Shown: positions 1-7,927 of the stretch, in pieces
How the letters are laid out: the number at the start of each line of letters is the position of its first letter
Numbering within the stretch: position 1 is the first letter of the stretch
NCBI GenBank assembly: GCA_002440625.1
Contig: DJUV01000107.1
Span: 1-22,818 of the forward strand
DNA: 22,818 nt
Direction of reading: 5' to 3'
From: Rhodobacteraceae bacterium UBA6273
Lineage (GTDB): Bacteria; Pseudomonadota; Alphaproteobacteria; Rhodobacterales; Rhodobacteraceae
Notes under the pieces: generated by a model
The model's database searches: none
Told to the model about the DNA's origin: nothing
Seen by the model: the letters and a program-made list of their open reading frames with translations, nothing else
Program-made: the position numbers and the translations under genes

Positions 1-118
1 CCGCATCAACCTGACGCTCTACGCGCTCGGCCAGATCATGGGAGGCGACCTTGGCGAAGTCATCGACGCCCTCGTCGCCCATGATCAGGCGGCGAAGCTC
101 GCCGAGATGGAGGCATGA
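1..118 (+). CDS. prfA: Peptide chain release factor 1, C-terminal end (partial)
   Basis: This is the last 38 codons of a gene that begins upstream of the window, read in frame from base 2 to a TGA at 116-118. The peptide starts [20 protein letters not shown] and ends with a short charged helix, which matches the extreme C terminus of bacterial RF1 (the RINLTLY and [15 protein letters not shown] segments). RF1 reads UAA and UAG in the ribosomal A site. The stop codon overlaps the ATG of the next gene (ATGA at 115-118), so the two are translationally coupled. That next gene encodes the methylase that modifies RF1, and this pairing supports the call. The GGQ and PxT motifs lie outside the window and cannot be checked. 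Confidence 0.9.
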   Translation, partial: RINLTLYALGQIMGGDLGEVIDALVAHDQAAKLAEMEA

Positions 119-972
119 CCGCCGCCGATGCGCTCCGCTCCGCCGTGGAGCGCCTGAGGGCCGCCGGGATCGAGGATGCGCCCAAAGATGCCCGCCGCCT
201 TCTCGCCCTTGCCATGGGCATCGCGCCCGACCGGGTGACGCTGCACCTTGCGGACCCGTTCGACGCCGGCATGGCCGCCGCCTATGAAGCCGCCCTTGCC
301 GCCCGCGCCGCGCGCCAGCCCGTCAGCCAGATCACCGGCTGGCGCAATTTCTACGGCCACCGCTTCCGCGTCACGTCCGATACGCTCGACCCGAGGCCGG
401 AGACGGAAATCCTTGTCGCCGCAGCCCTCGAACGGCCCTTCGTAAAGATGCTCGACCTTGGCACCGGCACCGGCTGCATCCTACTCTCCTGCCTCGCCGG
501 AATGCCCTTCGCTTCCGGCACCGGCACCGATCAGTCCGAGGCGGCACTCGCCGTCGCCGCCGCCAATGCCGAGAGCCTCGGCCTCCAGAGCCGCGCGCGC
601 TTCCTCAAGGCCGACTGGTTCGCGGGCATCAGCGGAAAGTTCGACCTCATCGCCTCGAACCCGCCCTATATCGCGGAAGCCGAGATGCCCGGCCTGTCCC
701 CAGAGGTCCGCGACTGGGAACCCCGCGCGGCACTGACGCCCGGCGGCGACGGGCTTGACGCCTACCGCGCCATCGCGGCCGGGGCCGGGGCGCGGCTGAT
801 GCCGGGAGGGCGGCTGATCCTCGAGATCGGTCCGACGCAGGCCGGGGCCGTCGCCGCCCTGCTTGACGCAGCAGGCTTCGACCGCCCCGAGGTCCGCCGC
901 GATCTTGACGGACGCGACCGGGTCATCGCCGCGCGCTGGCCCGAGGCGGCCGGCGGCTGCGGCGCTACTTAA
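115..972 (+). CDS. prmC: Release factor glutamine methyltransferase PrmC
   Basis: PrmC uses S-adenosylmethionine to methylate the glutamine of the GGQ motif in release factors RF1 and RF2, which raises termination efficiency. The 285-aa product has the family layout: an N-terminal helical domain that docks the release factor (about residues 1-85, ending [15 protein letters not shown]), RPETE at 94-98, the SAM-binding glycine motif LDLGTGTG at 113-120, and the catalytic NPPY motif at 182-185 within SNPPYI. Length is normal for the family. The ATG at 115 overlaps the prfA stop codon, the usual arrangement, and this fixes the start. I see no missing residues. The gene is followed by a 239-bp gap. 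Confidence 0.95.
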   Translation: MTAADALRSAVERLRAAGIEDAPKDARRLLALAMGIAPDRVTLHLADPFDAGMAAAYEAALAARAARQPVSQITGWRNFYGHRFRVTSDTLDPRPETEILVAAALERPFVKMLDLGTGTGCILLSCLAGMPFASGTGTDQSEAALAVAAANAESLGLQSRARFLKADWFAGISGKFDLIASNPPYIAEAEMPGLSPEVRDWEPRAALTPGGDGLDAYRAIAAGAGARLMPGGRLILEIGPTQAGAVAALLDAAGFDRPEVRRDLDGRDRVIAARWPEAAGGCGAT

Positions 973-1086
973 GCGGCAATCCGGCGACAGAGCGGCGGCT
1001 TTCCTGCCGATTTCGCCGATTTGAGCGATGCTGCAGAGATTCCGCTTGCTCCACCGCGATGAACATGCAAACAACACCGCAGTGCA

Positions 1087-1105
1087 GGTGGTCCTCGGGA
1101 CCGCC
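1087..1105 (+). other. Stem-loop between prmC and the DUF4167 gene
   Basis: GGTGGTCC at 1087-1094 pairs with GGACCGCC at 1098-1105 around a 3-nt TCG loop, giving an 8-bp stem with one G-U pair. No T-run follows, so it is not a convincing intrinsic terminator. It could end or stabilise the prfA-prmC transcript or lie in the leader of the next gene. The rest of the 973-1211 spacer shows no gene and no convincing promoter. Confidence 0.35.
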
Positions 1106-1211
1106 GCGCTGTCTCGCCCAATTCGGTAATATGCGCAGCCCCCGGTAAACGAAGCGGGTTCGCGGATCGGGCAAGGCCACTCCCTCCGATTGACTTGGAT
1201 TTACGACACAG

Positions 1212-1961
1212 ATGAGATCATCCAAATCCCGCTCGCGGTCGAAATCGAACCGGCAGCGCACGCTCGGCAACATCGTCAACCGCGTGTTCGACAGTTCCGG
1301 CCCCGAAGGCAAGGTGCGCGGCACGCCGCAGCAGATCATCGACAAGTACCTGATGCTGGCGCGCGATGCGCAGCTGTCGAATGACCGTGTGGCCGAGCAG
1401 AACTTCCTCCAGCATGCCGAGCATTACACAAGGATGCTTGGCGAGGCGCAGCGCGAGATGCAGCGCGAGCAGGAAACCCGCCAGCAGCACGGTCAGGACG
1501 GCGGCCAGGGCGGCTACACCGGAAATGGTAACGGCAACGGCAATGGCGGCTACGGCCAGCAGCCCTCGATCGAAGATCGCGGCGAACGCCAGCCCGAGCG
1601 TGCGCCGGATCGCGGGCCCCAGGACCGCAATCAGGATCGCGGCCAGCAGCAGAACCGGCGGCGCGAGGATCAGCGCGGCGACCGCGCCCCGGACCGCGGC
1701 GGCGAGGATTATCGTCGCGCGGCGACCTTCGGCGAAGATCGTGGTGAAGACGAAGGCCCCGGCCTTGTCGAAACCCCCGAAGCGCGGCTTGCCGCCGTAC
1801 CGACTGCCAGCATGATGCCCGACCTGTCGCAGGCCTCGGCCGAGGAGCCGGGAGCGGAACCCGCCGCACAGAAACCCGCCCAGCGTCGTCCGCGCAAACC
1901 GCGCGCCAAGGCGGAAGAGAGTGAAACGCCGGCACCGGCAGCGACCGACGAGCAAGGCTGA
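1212..1961 (+). CDS. DUF4167 domain protein with disordered R/Q/G-rich tail
   Basis: The first ~80 residues match the DUF4167 family of alphaproteobacteria: an Arg/Ser/Lys-rich start (MRSSKSRSRSKSNRQ), then FDSSGPEGKVRGTPQQI and ARDAQLSNDRVAEQNFLQHAEHY. The family has no established biochemical function. The basic N terminus and an arginine/glycine-rich tail suggest RNA or ribosome contact, which is inference. From about residue 85 the chain is low complexity: a GNGNGNGNGG run, then Gln/Arg/Asp repeats with several DRG units to about residue 165, then an Ala/Pro/Glu-rich stretch with a short basic patch (RRPRKPRAK) near the end. The ATG at 1212 is chosen because it gives the family's typical N terminus; no good Shine-Dalgarno sequence precedes it. 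The 249-aa gene converges with the next one, 34 bp away. Confidence 0.88.
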   Translation: MRSSKSRSRSKSNRQRTLGNIVNRVFDSSGPEGKVRGTPQQIIDKYLMLARDAQLSNDRVAEQNFLQHAEHYTRMLGEAQREMQREQETRQQHGQDGGQGGYTGNGNGNGNGGYGQQPSIEDRGERQPERAPDRGPQDRNQDRGQQQNRRREDQRGDRAPDRGGEDYRRAATFGEDRGEDEGPGLVETPEARLAAVPTASMMPDLSQASAEEPGAEPAAQKPAQRRPRKPRAKAEESETPAPAATDEQG

Positions 1962-1995
1962 TCCCGGGCCGCCTGGTCTTGGTCACGCTTCGCGG

Positions 1996-2298
1996 TCACC
2001 CGCTCGTGCCGATCCTGCCTTTCGCCTCGTCCTGCCAGTCGGTGCCAGAGGCGACAACGCAGGTCACGCCGTTCGGCAGGATCATCAGGACCGTCCAGGT
2101 CCCGGTCTCCGGCGACCGCCACAACTCAATCATCCGGGTTTCCGATTGCAGGCCGCGCCCCGACAGGCTTTCGCCGTAGGCCTCGGTGAGCGCGGTCCTG
2201 AGCCGCTCGTATTCTCCGCAAGCGGCCTGCGCCAAGGCCGGAGGCGCTGCCGCCGCAAGGCCGAAGGTCAGGCTCGCGCTTATCAGTCGTTTCCACAT
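1996..2298 (-). CDS. Small secreted protein of unknown function (100 aa)
   Basis: The product begins MWKRLISASLTFGLAAAAPPALAQA, a clear Sec signal peptide with cleavage probably after ALAQA. The mature part is about 75 residues and contains CGEYERLRTALTEAYGES and WTVLMILPNGVTCVVASG. It has two cysteines after the signal, which could pair in the periplasm. I recognise it only as a conserved hypothetical type seen in Rhodobacterales and assign no function. An in-frame GTG lies just upstream (2299-2301), but the ATG at 2296-2298 is preferred because AAGGAG at 2305-2310 (minus strand) sits 6 nt before it. It lies downstream of rsmA on the same strand across a 142-bp gap and may be transcribed separately. 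Confidence 0.8.
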   Translation of the reverse strand: MWKRLISASLTFGLAAAAPPALAQAACGEYERLRTALTEAYGESLSGRGLQSETRMIELWRSPETGTWTVLMILPNGVTCVVASGTDWQDEAKGRIGTSG

Positions 2299-2440
2299 CA
2301 CAAGCTCCTTTCCCTGTCGCGGGGCGGAAGCCTGCAGGGCCGGGGCCCCGCGCGATCGATGATGTAGCAGACATGTATATGGGGTCGGCGAGGCCCTGTT
2401 GCCACAGCCGATGCCTGACTGTTGAAGAAGCGGGCGCGCT

Positions 2441-3289
2441 TCAGGCCGCGCCGCCGTCCATGACCCGCGCCAGCGCGCACCAGCGCTCCAGCCCGATCTC
2501 CTCGGCCCGCGCGGTGGGCGCGATGCCGGCAGCCTCGAGCTTCCCTTCGATCCCCGGCCCGAGCCCTTTGAGGCTTGACCTCAGCATCTTGCGGCGCTGG
2601 TTGAACCCGGCGGCGACGACGCGGTTCAGGGTCGCCGCATTGGCCGGAAAGCGCGGCGCGGGCAACGCCTTCAGATGCACGACCGAGGAATGAACCTTGG
2701 GCGGCGGCGTGAAGGCCTCGGGCGGCAGGGTCAGGGCGATGGCCGCATCGGCGCGCCACTGGGACAGGATCGCGAGCCTACCATAGGCGCCGTCGCCGGG
2801 TTTCGCCACGATCCGCTCGGCCACCTCGCGCTGGAACATCAAGGTCAGGCTTTCCCAGAACGGCGGCCAGTCCTTCGGCGTCAGCCAGCGCACCAGAAGT
2901 TCCGTCCCGACATTGTAGGGCAGGTTCGCCGCGATGCGGATCGGCGGCGCGAGACGCCCGCGCAGGTCCACATCCAGCGCATCGCCGTTGATGACCTCAA
3001 GCCGCCCCGGATAAGCGGCCGCGATCTCGGCCAGCGCCGGCAGGCAGCGCTCATCCTTCTCCACCGCCAGCACACGGCGCGCACCTTCAGCCAGAAGCCC
3101 GCGCGTCAGCCCGCCGGGGCCGGGGCCGACCTCGAGCACGTCCGACTGGCGAAGATCACCCACCAGCCGCGCGATCTTCGCGGTCAGGTTCAGGTCCAGA
3201 AGGAAGTTCTGGCCGAGCGACTTTTTCGCGGAAAGCCCGTGCGCCGCGATCACCTCGCGCAGGGGCGGCAGGCCGTCAATCGCCGCCAT
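2441..3289 (-). CDS. rsmA: 16S rRNA dimethyladenosine transferase RsmA (KsgA)
   Basis: RsmA dimethylates two adjacent adenosines in the 3'-terminal hairpin of 16S rRNA (A1518 and A1519 in E. coli numbering) late in 30S assembly. The 282-aa protein shows the family motifs in order: KKSLGQNFL at 22-30, the SAM-binding [11 protein letters not shown] at 52-62, the acidic VEKDE at 76-80, NGDALD at 101-106, and the catalytic NLPYNVGT at 122-129. The C-terminal helical domain is intact, with [18 protein letters not shown] and [11 protein letters not shown]. The ATG at 3287-3289 has a G-rich Shine-Dalgarno-like stretch before it. It is the last gene of the lptF-to-rsmA group and follows pdxA, a pairing found widely in Proteobacteria. 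Confidence 0.95.
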   Translation of the reverse strand: MAAIDGLPPLREVIAAHGLSAKKSLGQNFLLDLNLTAKIARLVGDLRQSDVLEVGPGPGGLTRGLLAEGARRVLAVEKDERCLPALAEIAAAYPGRLEVINGDALDVDLRGRLAPPIRIAANLPYNVGTELLVRWLTPKDWPPFWESLTLMFQREVAERIVAKPGDGAYGRLAILSQWRADAAIALTLPPEAFTPPPKVHSSVVHLKALPAPRFPANAATLNRVVAAGFNQRRKMLRSSLKGLGPGIEGKLEAAGIAPTARAEEIGLERWCALARVMDGGAA

Positions 3290-3318
3290 TGACTCCCCCC
3301 TTGCGCTTCTTCGTTGCG

Positions 3319-3356
3319 AAAATACCCCCGGGGGTGCGGGGGCAGGCGGCCCCCGC
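3319..3356. repeat. AAATAC + palindrome element with adjacent hairpin (rsmA-pdxA spacer)
   Basis: The spacer between rsmA and pdxA holds AAAATA followed by the perfect 12-bp palindrome ACCCCCGGGGGT (3324-3335). Directly after it, GCGGGGGC (3336-3343) pairs with GCCCCCGC (3349-3356) around a 5-nt loop. A related arrangement, AAATAC joined to a CCTCCG/CGGAGG palindrome, occurs at 16065-16082. Similar AAATACCCC-palindrome tracts are, as I recall, common between genes of Rhodobacterales. It may act on mRNA stability or termination between pdxA and rsmA; no T-run follows on either strand. Confidence 0.55.
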
Positions 3357-3376
3357 CGCGCTCACCAGTAGGCGCC

Positions 3377-4354
3377 TCATCGGTCCGACCGCGCTGCCGC
3401 CATCTCCGCCGCCATCTTCAGGGCGGCGATCAGGCTGGTGGGTTCGGCGATGCCCTTTCCGGCGATGTCGAAAGCGGTGCCGTGATCGGGCGAGGTGCGG
3501 ATGAACGGCAGGCCCAGCGTCACATTGACCCCGCCGGCGAAATCCAGCGTCTTGATAGGGATCAGCGCCTGGTCGTGATACATGCAGATCGCCGCGTCAT
3601 AGCGGGCGCGGGCGGCGGGATGGAACATCGTGTCGGCAGGCAGCGGCCCGGCGATGACCGACCCCTCGTCCCGTGCCCTTGCGATGACCGGCGCGATCAG
3701 CCGCATTTCCTCATGGCCCATGGCCCCGCCCTCGCCGGCATGGGGGTTTAGGCCCGCCACAGCGAGGCGCGGCGCCTGCAGGCCGAAGTCGCGGCGCAGC
3801 CCGTCCTCGGTGAGGCGGATCGTGTCGAGGAGCAGTTCCTCGGTCAGCGCCTTCGGCACGTCCTTCAGCGGGATGTGGATCGTTACCGGCACCACCCTCA
3901 GGTCGTCGCAGGCCAACATCATCACCACGCGCTTCACCCCGGCGAGATGGGCGAGGAACTCGGTATGGCCGGGAAAGGCAAAGCCGGCGCCATCCTTCAG
4001 CGCCTTCTTGCTGATCGGTGCGGTGCAAAGTGCTGAGGCCTCGCCGCGCATGACCAGCGCCACGCCGCGCTCGATTACCGAAATGACCGCGGCGGCATTC
4101 TCGGGCGCGGGCCGGCCGGGGATCGCGGCGGCGGGAAAGTCGTGGCGCAGGACCGGCAGCACCTCGTCAGGCACTCCGGCGGCCTCTGCCGGGGCGTGGA
4201 TGATCCGGTGCGGCGTGCCTTGCGGCAGATGCGAAGGATCGCCGACCCAGAAGAACGGCAGCGCGCCGCCAAGCCTTGCGCGCGCCTTGGCGGCAATCTC
4301 CGGTCCGACGCCGGAAGGTTCGCCACAGGTCAGCGCAATGGGCGGCGTCCGCAT
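3377..4354 (-). CDS. pdxA: 4-hydroxythreonine-4-phosphate dehydrogenase PdxA
   Basis: PdxA oxidises 4-phosphohydroxy-L-threonine with NAD in the DXP-dependent route to pyridoxal 5'-phosphate. The 325-aa product opens MRTPPIALTCGEPSGVGPEI, the expected family start, so the ATG at 4352-4354 is chosen over an upstream in-frame codon at 4429 that would overlap surA. Metal ligands are visible as H160 (VTIH), H205 (NPHAGEGG) and H260 (YHDQALIP). The substrate-binding H130-T131 pair is in FPGHTEF. All four positions are shifted by exactly six from the E. coli residues I know. The C-terminal TSPDHGTAFDIAGKG is present. It starts 10 bp after the surA stop, so it belongs to the same transcript. Confidence 0.95.
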   Translation of the reverse strand: MRTPPIALTCGEPSGVGPEIAAKARARLGGALPFFWVGDPSHLPQGTPHRIIHAPAEAAGVPDEVLPVLRHDFPAAAIPGRPAPENAAAVISVIERGVALVMRGEASALCTAPISKKALKDGAGFAFPGHTEFLAHLAGVKRVVMMLACDDLRVVPVTIHIPLKDVPKALTEELLLDTIRLTEDGLRRDFGLQAPRLAVAGLNPHAGEGGAMGHEEMRLIAPVIARARDEGSVIAGPLPADTMFHPAARARYDAAICMYHDQALIPIKTLDFAGGVNVTLGLPFIRTSPDHGTAFDIAGKGIAEPTSLIAALKMAAEMAAARSDR

Positions 4355-4364
4355 CCCGCGCCCC

Positions 4365-5696
4365 TCAGGGGGTACGGATGATGGCATTGGCCTTGAGGTC
4401 CTGCAGATAGCTTTCGGCAAGCTGGCCAAGCCGCTGGTTGGTCAGTTCGTCGCGCATGGCGGCAAGGTCCGGTCCCTTGGCGAAGCCGAGATCCGGATTG
4501 ATCGGCGGCGGCGTCACGCCGCTTTCGCTGACCGCCACCGGGACGCCGGCTTCGGCTTTGGCCGCTTCGGCGAGGGCCGCATAGTCGGAGGATTGCGTGG
4601 CCGAGCGTTTGCATAGCATCAGGAACACCAGCGCGTTGCCCCGCGTCAGGTTCGTCGAAACCTCGCGGTCGTCAAGGCCTGCAACCTCGCGCGCGACATC
4701 GGCGGGAAGCTGTCCCTGCATCAGCGTCTGGCGCTTGAGTTGCCCGGCGGGCAGGCCCTTCGCCACGCGGTAGAGATCGTCGCAACTGTCAACCTCGCCG
4801 CGCACCCGGGCCGCCTCGGACAGCGCCTCGGCGCTGCGGCCGCCGGGGATCAGCAGCTCGGCATAGTCGATCGAGATGTCGCCGGGCGTGATGTCGCCGC
4901 CCTGGCTGGTGCCGCGCATGCGGATGATGGCGATGGCGCCGGCGACCTGGACTGGCGGGCTGACCTGGCCATTGCCCATCTTGGCGGCGATGCCGCGCAG
5001 CTGGGGGGGAAGGTTCGTCAGGGGAATCCATCCGATCTGGCCGCCCTGATTGCGCGATGGCGCTGCGGAATGGAGCCGGGCGACGCGGGCGAAATCGGCA
5101 TCGGAGCGAATCTCGGCCACCAGTTGCTCGGCGAGCAGCGCCTTCTCGGTGTAGATCCCGCCCGTTACCGGGATCAGAATTTCCGAGATCAGCACGCGCG
5201 GCCCCTTGCCGCGTCCGGCGACGACCGACGTGGCGCGATCGGCATCCGACTGCGATACAGCGACCTTTGGCCCGAACTTCGCGCGCACGACCTCGCGCCA
5301 GATCAGGCCGGCGCGGACGAAGTCGCGGAAGGTTTCCGGCGCGACGCCGGCCTGGCCGATGGCCTGCAGGAACTGCTCGGTCGAAAGATTGGCGCGGCCC
5401 GCGAATTCTTCCATGCCGCTGTTGATCTGCTGGTCGGTCAGCTTGATGCCTGCCGCCGCTGCCGCGTCAAGTCGCAGGCGGTCGTCGATCAGCCCTTCGC
5501 GCGCCTCGGTCTCGATGGTGCCGGGATCGGCCCCGAGGATGCGGAGGAAAAGCCGGCGCTGTTCGAATTCATAGCCGGTGACGGCGCGGTCGTTCACGAT
5601 GATGACCGGCGCAAAGCCACCGCTCTGGGCCAGCGCGGGTGAACCAAGGCAAGCCACGGCGACAAGGGCGGCGGGGAGTAGGCAATTCAAACGCAT
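4365..5696 (-). CDS. surA: Periplasmic peptidyl-prolyl isomerase/chaperone SurA
   Basis: SurA escorts unfolded outer-membrane proteins, LptD among them, across the periplasm. The 443-aa product starts with a signal peptide (residues 1-24, cut probably after SPALAQ). It has a SurA-type N-terminal chaperone domain at about 28-165, with INSGMEEFAGRANLSTEQF, and one clear parvulin domain at about 168-262 (LISEILIPV, NQGGQIGWIPL, GQVSPPVQV). The remaining ~180 residues hold a second, degenerate segment and the C-terminal helix (QRLGQLAESYLQDLKANAII). E. coli SurA has two parvulin domains, so the second here may be divergent or inactive. The ATG at 5694-5696 is chosen because the signal peptide begins there; the frame stays open upstream to 5921, inside lptD. 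It sits between lptD and pdxA. Confidence 0.93.
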   Translation of the reverse strand: MRLNCLLPAALVAVACLGSPALAQSGGFAPVIIVNDRAVTGYEFEQRRLFLRILGADPGTIETEAREGLIDDRLRLDAAAAAGIKLTDQQINSGMEEFAGRANLSTEQFLQAIGQAGVAPETFRDFVRAGLIWREVVRAKFGPKVAVSQSDADRATSVVAGRGKGPRVLISEILIPVTGGIYTEKALLAEQLVAEIRSDADFARVARLHSAAPSRNQGGQIGWIPLTNLPPQLRGIAAKMGNGQVSPPVQVAGAIAIIRMRGTSQGGDITPGDISIDYAELLIPGGRSAEALSEAARVRGEVDSCDDLYRVAKGLPAGQLKRQTLMQGQLPADVAREVAGLDDREVSTNLTRGNALVFLMLCKRSATQSSDYAALAEAAKAEAGVPVAVSESGVTPPPINPDLGFAKGPDLAAMRDELTNQRLGQLAESYLQDLKANAIIRTP

Positions 5697-5729
5697 GGCG
5701 ATCCGGTCCGTCTGCTCTGTTCTTCCTTG

Positions 5730-5745
5730 GGGCGGTACCCCGCCC
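5730..5745 (-). other. Hairpin in the surA leader
   Basis: GGGCGG at 5730-5735 and CCGCCC at 5740-5745 form a perfect 6-bp stem around a 4-nt loop in the 77-bp spacer between lptD and surA. There is no following T-run on the minus strand, so it is not a normal terminator. It may be an mRNA processing or stability site that sets the lptD-to-surA ratio; this is inference from position only. Confidence 0.35.
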
Positions 5746-5773
5746 TCCGTTCCTTCGGGACTATGCCCGGCGG

Positions 5774-7927
5774 TCATCTGGCACAGCTCCTGCGAGAGGA
5801 ACGTCCGTCCGGACCCGATCCGAAGCCCACCAGCGAGACGGAGAGATTGAAACTCGTGGTCGGCTGCACAGTAGTCGAGGACGTGAACCGACGCGAGAGG
5901 GAAAGATCGACGATGGCGCATTCGCTCTGGTAGCTGAGGCCGACTTCCGCGCGCGCGGCCTGGTTGGCATTGAAATCGTAGCGCCCGGAGACGAGCCCGC
6001 GCCAGTTCTTCGACATGTTCCAGCCAGCGTCGAACACCAGCTCCGATGTCGGGGCATTGCGGCCCTCAACGGGGTCGGCGACCATCCAGAGGTAGCCGGC
6101 AGTCACGCTGTAGCGGTCAGTGCCATAGGCGAGGTTCAACTCGTTGCGGCTGAAGTCGAAATCGTCGTCGAAGAGCACCCGGTTGCTGAGGGCGAAACCG
6201 CTGTTGGACTTCAGTTGCGCCGACACGAGCCAGTCCGACGTGGCACCGTCCAGACCCGAGCCGGGCGAGAACTGGCCAAGGTCCCTGGTGCGGAAGACGC
6301 GGCCGCCGGTCACGCCGACCGACCAGCCCGAAGGATCGTAGCGCGTCCAGTTCAGGCCGACATTCAGCCGGCTGCCAAGCTCGCGCGCGTCGGTGCCGGG
6401 AAACCGCGAGAAGGAGAAGAGGTTGCCCTCGTCGAAGGTGGCGATGGTGCTGTCCTCGTTCGGGACCGCGTCGAGGCGGTTCGGCGCGGCGATGAACTGC
6501 ATGATCGGCTCGATAACCTGCGAGGCGCCGCCGGCGCCGGAGCGCACCCAGGGCCAGCGCAACTCGACCGCCGCCTGGGGAAGCACGCGGGCGACAGACC
6601 CCGGAAAGGCGGCGTCCTGCGAGATCGAATAGACATCGGCGGAAATCTCGGTCGCGCCACCGACGATCATGCCGTTGGGCAGCACCCAGTTCCGGTGCCA
6701 GCCAAGTTCCATGCTGGCGCGGCTGACATCGCGGCCATCGACCACACCGTCGCCATTGGCGTCGATGTTGACCGAGGAACTGCGCCGGTGGCCATGCATC
6801 TGGAAGGCGATCCGCCCCTCGCCGCCGATGTAGCGCGGCGAGAAACGCCGCTGGAAGTCGAAATCGGCGGTCAGGTTCGGCAGGGTCGAATTGGTGTCGC
6901 CTGCTCGCAAGGATTCGTACTGGTAAAAGCGCAACCCGACATATTCGTTGCGGCGCGCGCGTTCGACGGCGACGCCGCTGGCGAGCCAGTCGGTGTCGGT
7001 GATGTCGTAGTCGAGAAGGTAGGCGCGGTCGCTCACCTTCTGGAACTGCGCCGAAAGGGTGAACTCGCGCGGCAGCGACAGGGTGGTTTCGCCGAAGAAG
7101 TAACCGCGTGTCTTGCCGGGGCGGATATCGTCGTCGGTCAGCGCGCCGGTGAAGGAATAGCTGCCGTTCGCCAGCGCCTCGCGGTAGCGAAAGCCCAAGG
7201 TCGTCGTCCGCTTCGCCGCAAGATACGGGGTCAGCGTCAGGTCGCGGCTGTCGTCGATGGCGATGAAGTAGGGAACCTTCAGCCCTGGGCCAAGCTCGGA
7301 ATTGGTGCGCAGTTCGGGCACAAGAAAGCCGGTCGCGCGGTCGAGCGTCGGATCGGGCATGCGAAGCCGGGGCAGGTAGAATACCGGCATCCCCGCCACG
7401 CGGAACTGCGCATTGTCGAAATAGATCTGCTGCTCCACCTGATCATGCGTCACGCGGCGGGCGCGGATTTCCCAGAGCGGCAGCGGGTTTGACGGGTTGA
7501 CCTGGCAAGAGGAGGCCACGACCTTGTCGAGCCGGGTATAGCGCCCGCCAATCCGCTGCAGCTCGACAGCGGCCATCTGCAACTGCTCGTCAAGCACCAT
7601 GCGCGCGCCCTGCAAGATACCGTTCTGAAGATCACGCGACAGTTCTGCGGAATCAGCAAGGATGACGGTGCCGCTTTCGTCGGTGAGGCTGATCGGACCG
7701 GCGATGGTCATGCGGTCGGTCGCGGCGTCGTAGACGATGCTGCTCGCGGTGACGCGGGCGCCCTTGTAGAAGGCCTCGACCGCGCCCTCTGCAGTCAGAA
7801 GCTCGTTGCCGGTCAGGAAGATGCGATCGGCAACCAGCGTTGCCTTCTCCTGCGCCGCGGCGGGCTGGCCGAGGGGCAGCACGGCCACGACCAGCGCAGC
7901 GGCGAGAAGGCGGAGTGCGGGGCGCAT
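5774..7927 (-). CDS. lptD: LPS-assembly outer-membrane protein LptD
   Basis: LptD is the outer-membrane beta-barrel that, with the lipoprotein LptE, inserts LPS into the outer leaflet. The 717-aa product has a signal peptide (1-25, ...GQPAAAQ), an LptA-like beta-jellyroll at about 27-135 (ADRIFLTGNELLTAEGAVEAFYKGARVTA), then the LptD barrel. Family segments PLWEIRARRVTHD, VFYLPRLRMPDPT, GFLVPEL and PYFIAIDDSRDLTLTPY are all visible. It is somewhat shorter than E. coli LptD. The mature protein has only three cysteines (141, 670, 715). A loop at residues 389-400 has the pattern DxNxDGxxDxxD. The ATG shares one base with the lptG stop (TGATG at 7925-7929), so it is coupled to lptG. It lies directly upstream of surA, its likely chaperone. 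Confidence 0.95.
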   Translation of the reverse strand: MRPALRLLAAALVVAVLPLGQPAAAQEKATLVADRIFLTGNELLTAEGAVEAFYKGARVTASSIVYDAATDRMTIAGPISLTDESGTVILADSAELSRDLQNGILQGARMVLDEQLQMAAVELQRIGGRYTRLDKVVASSCQVNPSNPLPLWEIRARRVTHDQVEQQIYFDNAQFRVAGMPVFYLPRLRMPDPTLDRATGFLVPELRTNSELGPGLKVPYFIAIDDSRDLTLTPYLAAKRTTTLGFRYREALANGSYSFTGALTDDDIRPGKTRGYFFGETTLSLPREFTLSAQFQKVSDRAYLLDYDITDTDWLASGVAVERARRNEYVGLRFYQYESLRAGDTNSTLPNLTADFDFQRRFSPRYIGGEGRIAFQMHGHRRSSSVNIDANGDGVVDGRDVSRASMELGWHRNWVLPNGMIVGGATEISADVYSISQDAAFPGSVARVLPQAAVELRWPWVRSGAGGASQVIEPIMQFIAAPNRLDAVPNEDSTIATFDEGNLFSFSRFPGTDARELGSRLNVGLNWTRYDPSGWSVGVTGGRVFRTRDLGQFSPGSGLDGATSDWLVSAQLKSNSGFALSNRVLFDDDFDFSRNELNLAYGTDRYSVTAGYLWMVADPVEGRNAPTSELVFDAGWNMSKNWRGLVSGRYDFNANQAARAEVGLSYQSECAIVDLSLSRRFTSSTTVQPTTSFNLSVSLVGFGSGPDGRSSRRSCAR

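Noticed and set aside
1190..1195. TTGACT, a good -35-like hexamer before the DUF4167 gene
   Set aside because: A -10 at normal spacing would fall at 1213-1218, inside the gene, so the transcript would lack the start codon.
1981..2000. Apparent inverted repeat around GGTCACG ... GGTCACC between the convergent genes
   Set aside because: The two halves are a direct repeat of GGTCAC, not an inverted one, so no hairpin forms.
2427..2442. GAAGCG/CGCTTC hairpin at the rsmA stop codon
   Set aside because: Only a 6-bp stem and no T-run on the minus strand, so it is not supported as a terminator.
5639..7492. Very long plus-strand open frame (617 codons) opposite surA/lptD
   Set aside because: It is antisense to two well-recognised genes, has no known motif, and reflects the high third-position GC of the true strand. 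Long mirror frames are expected at this base composition.
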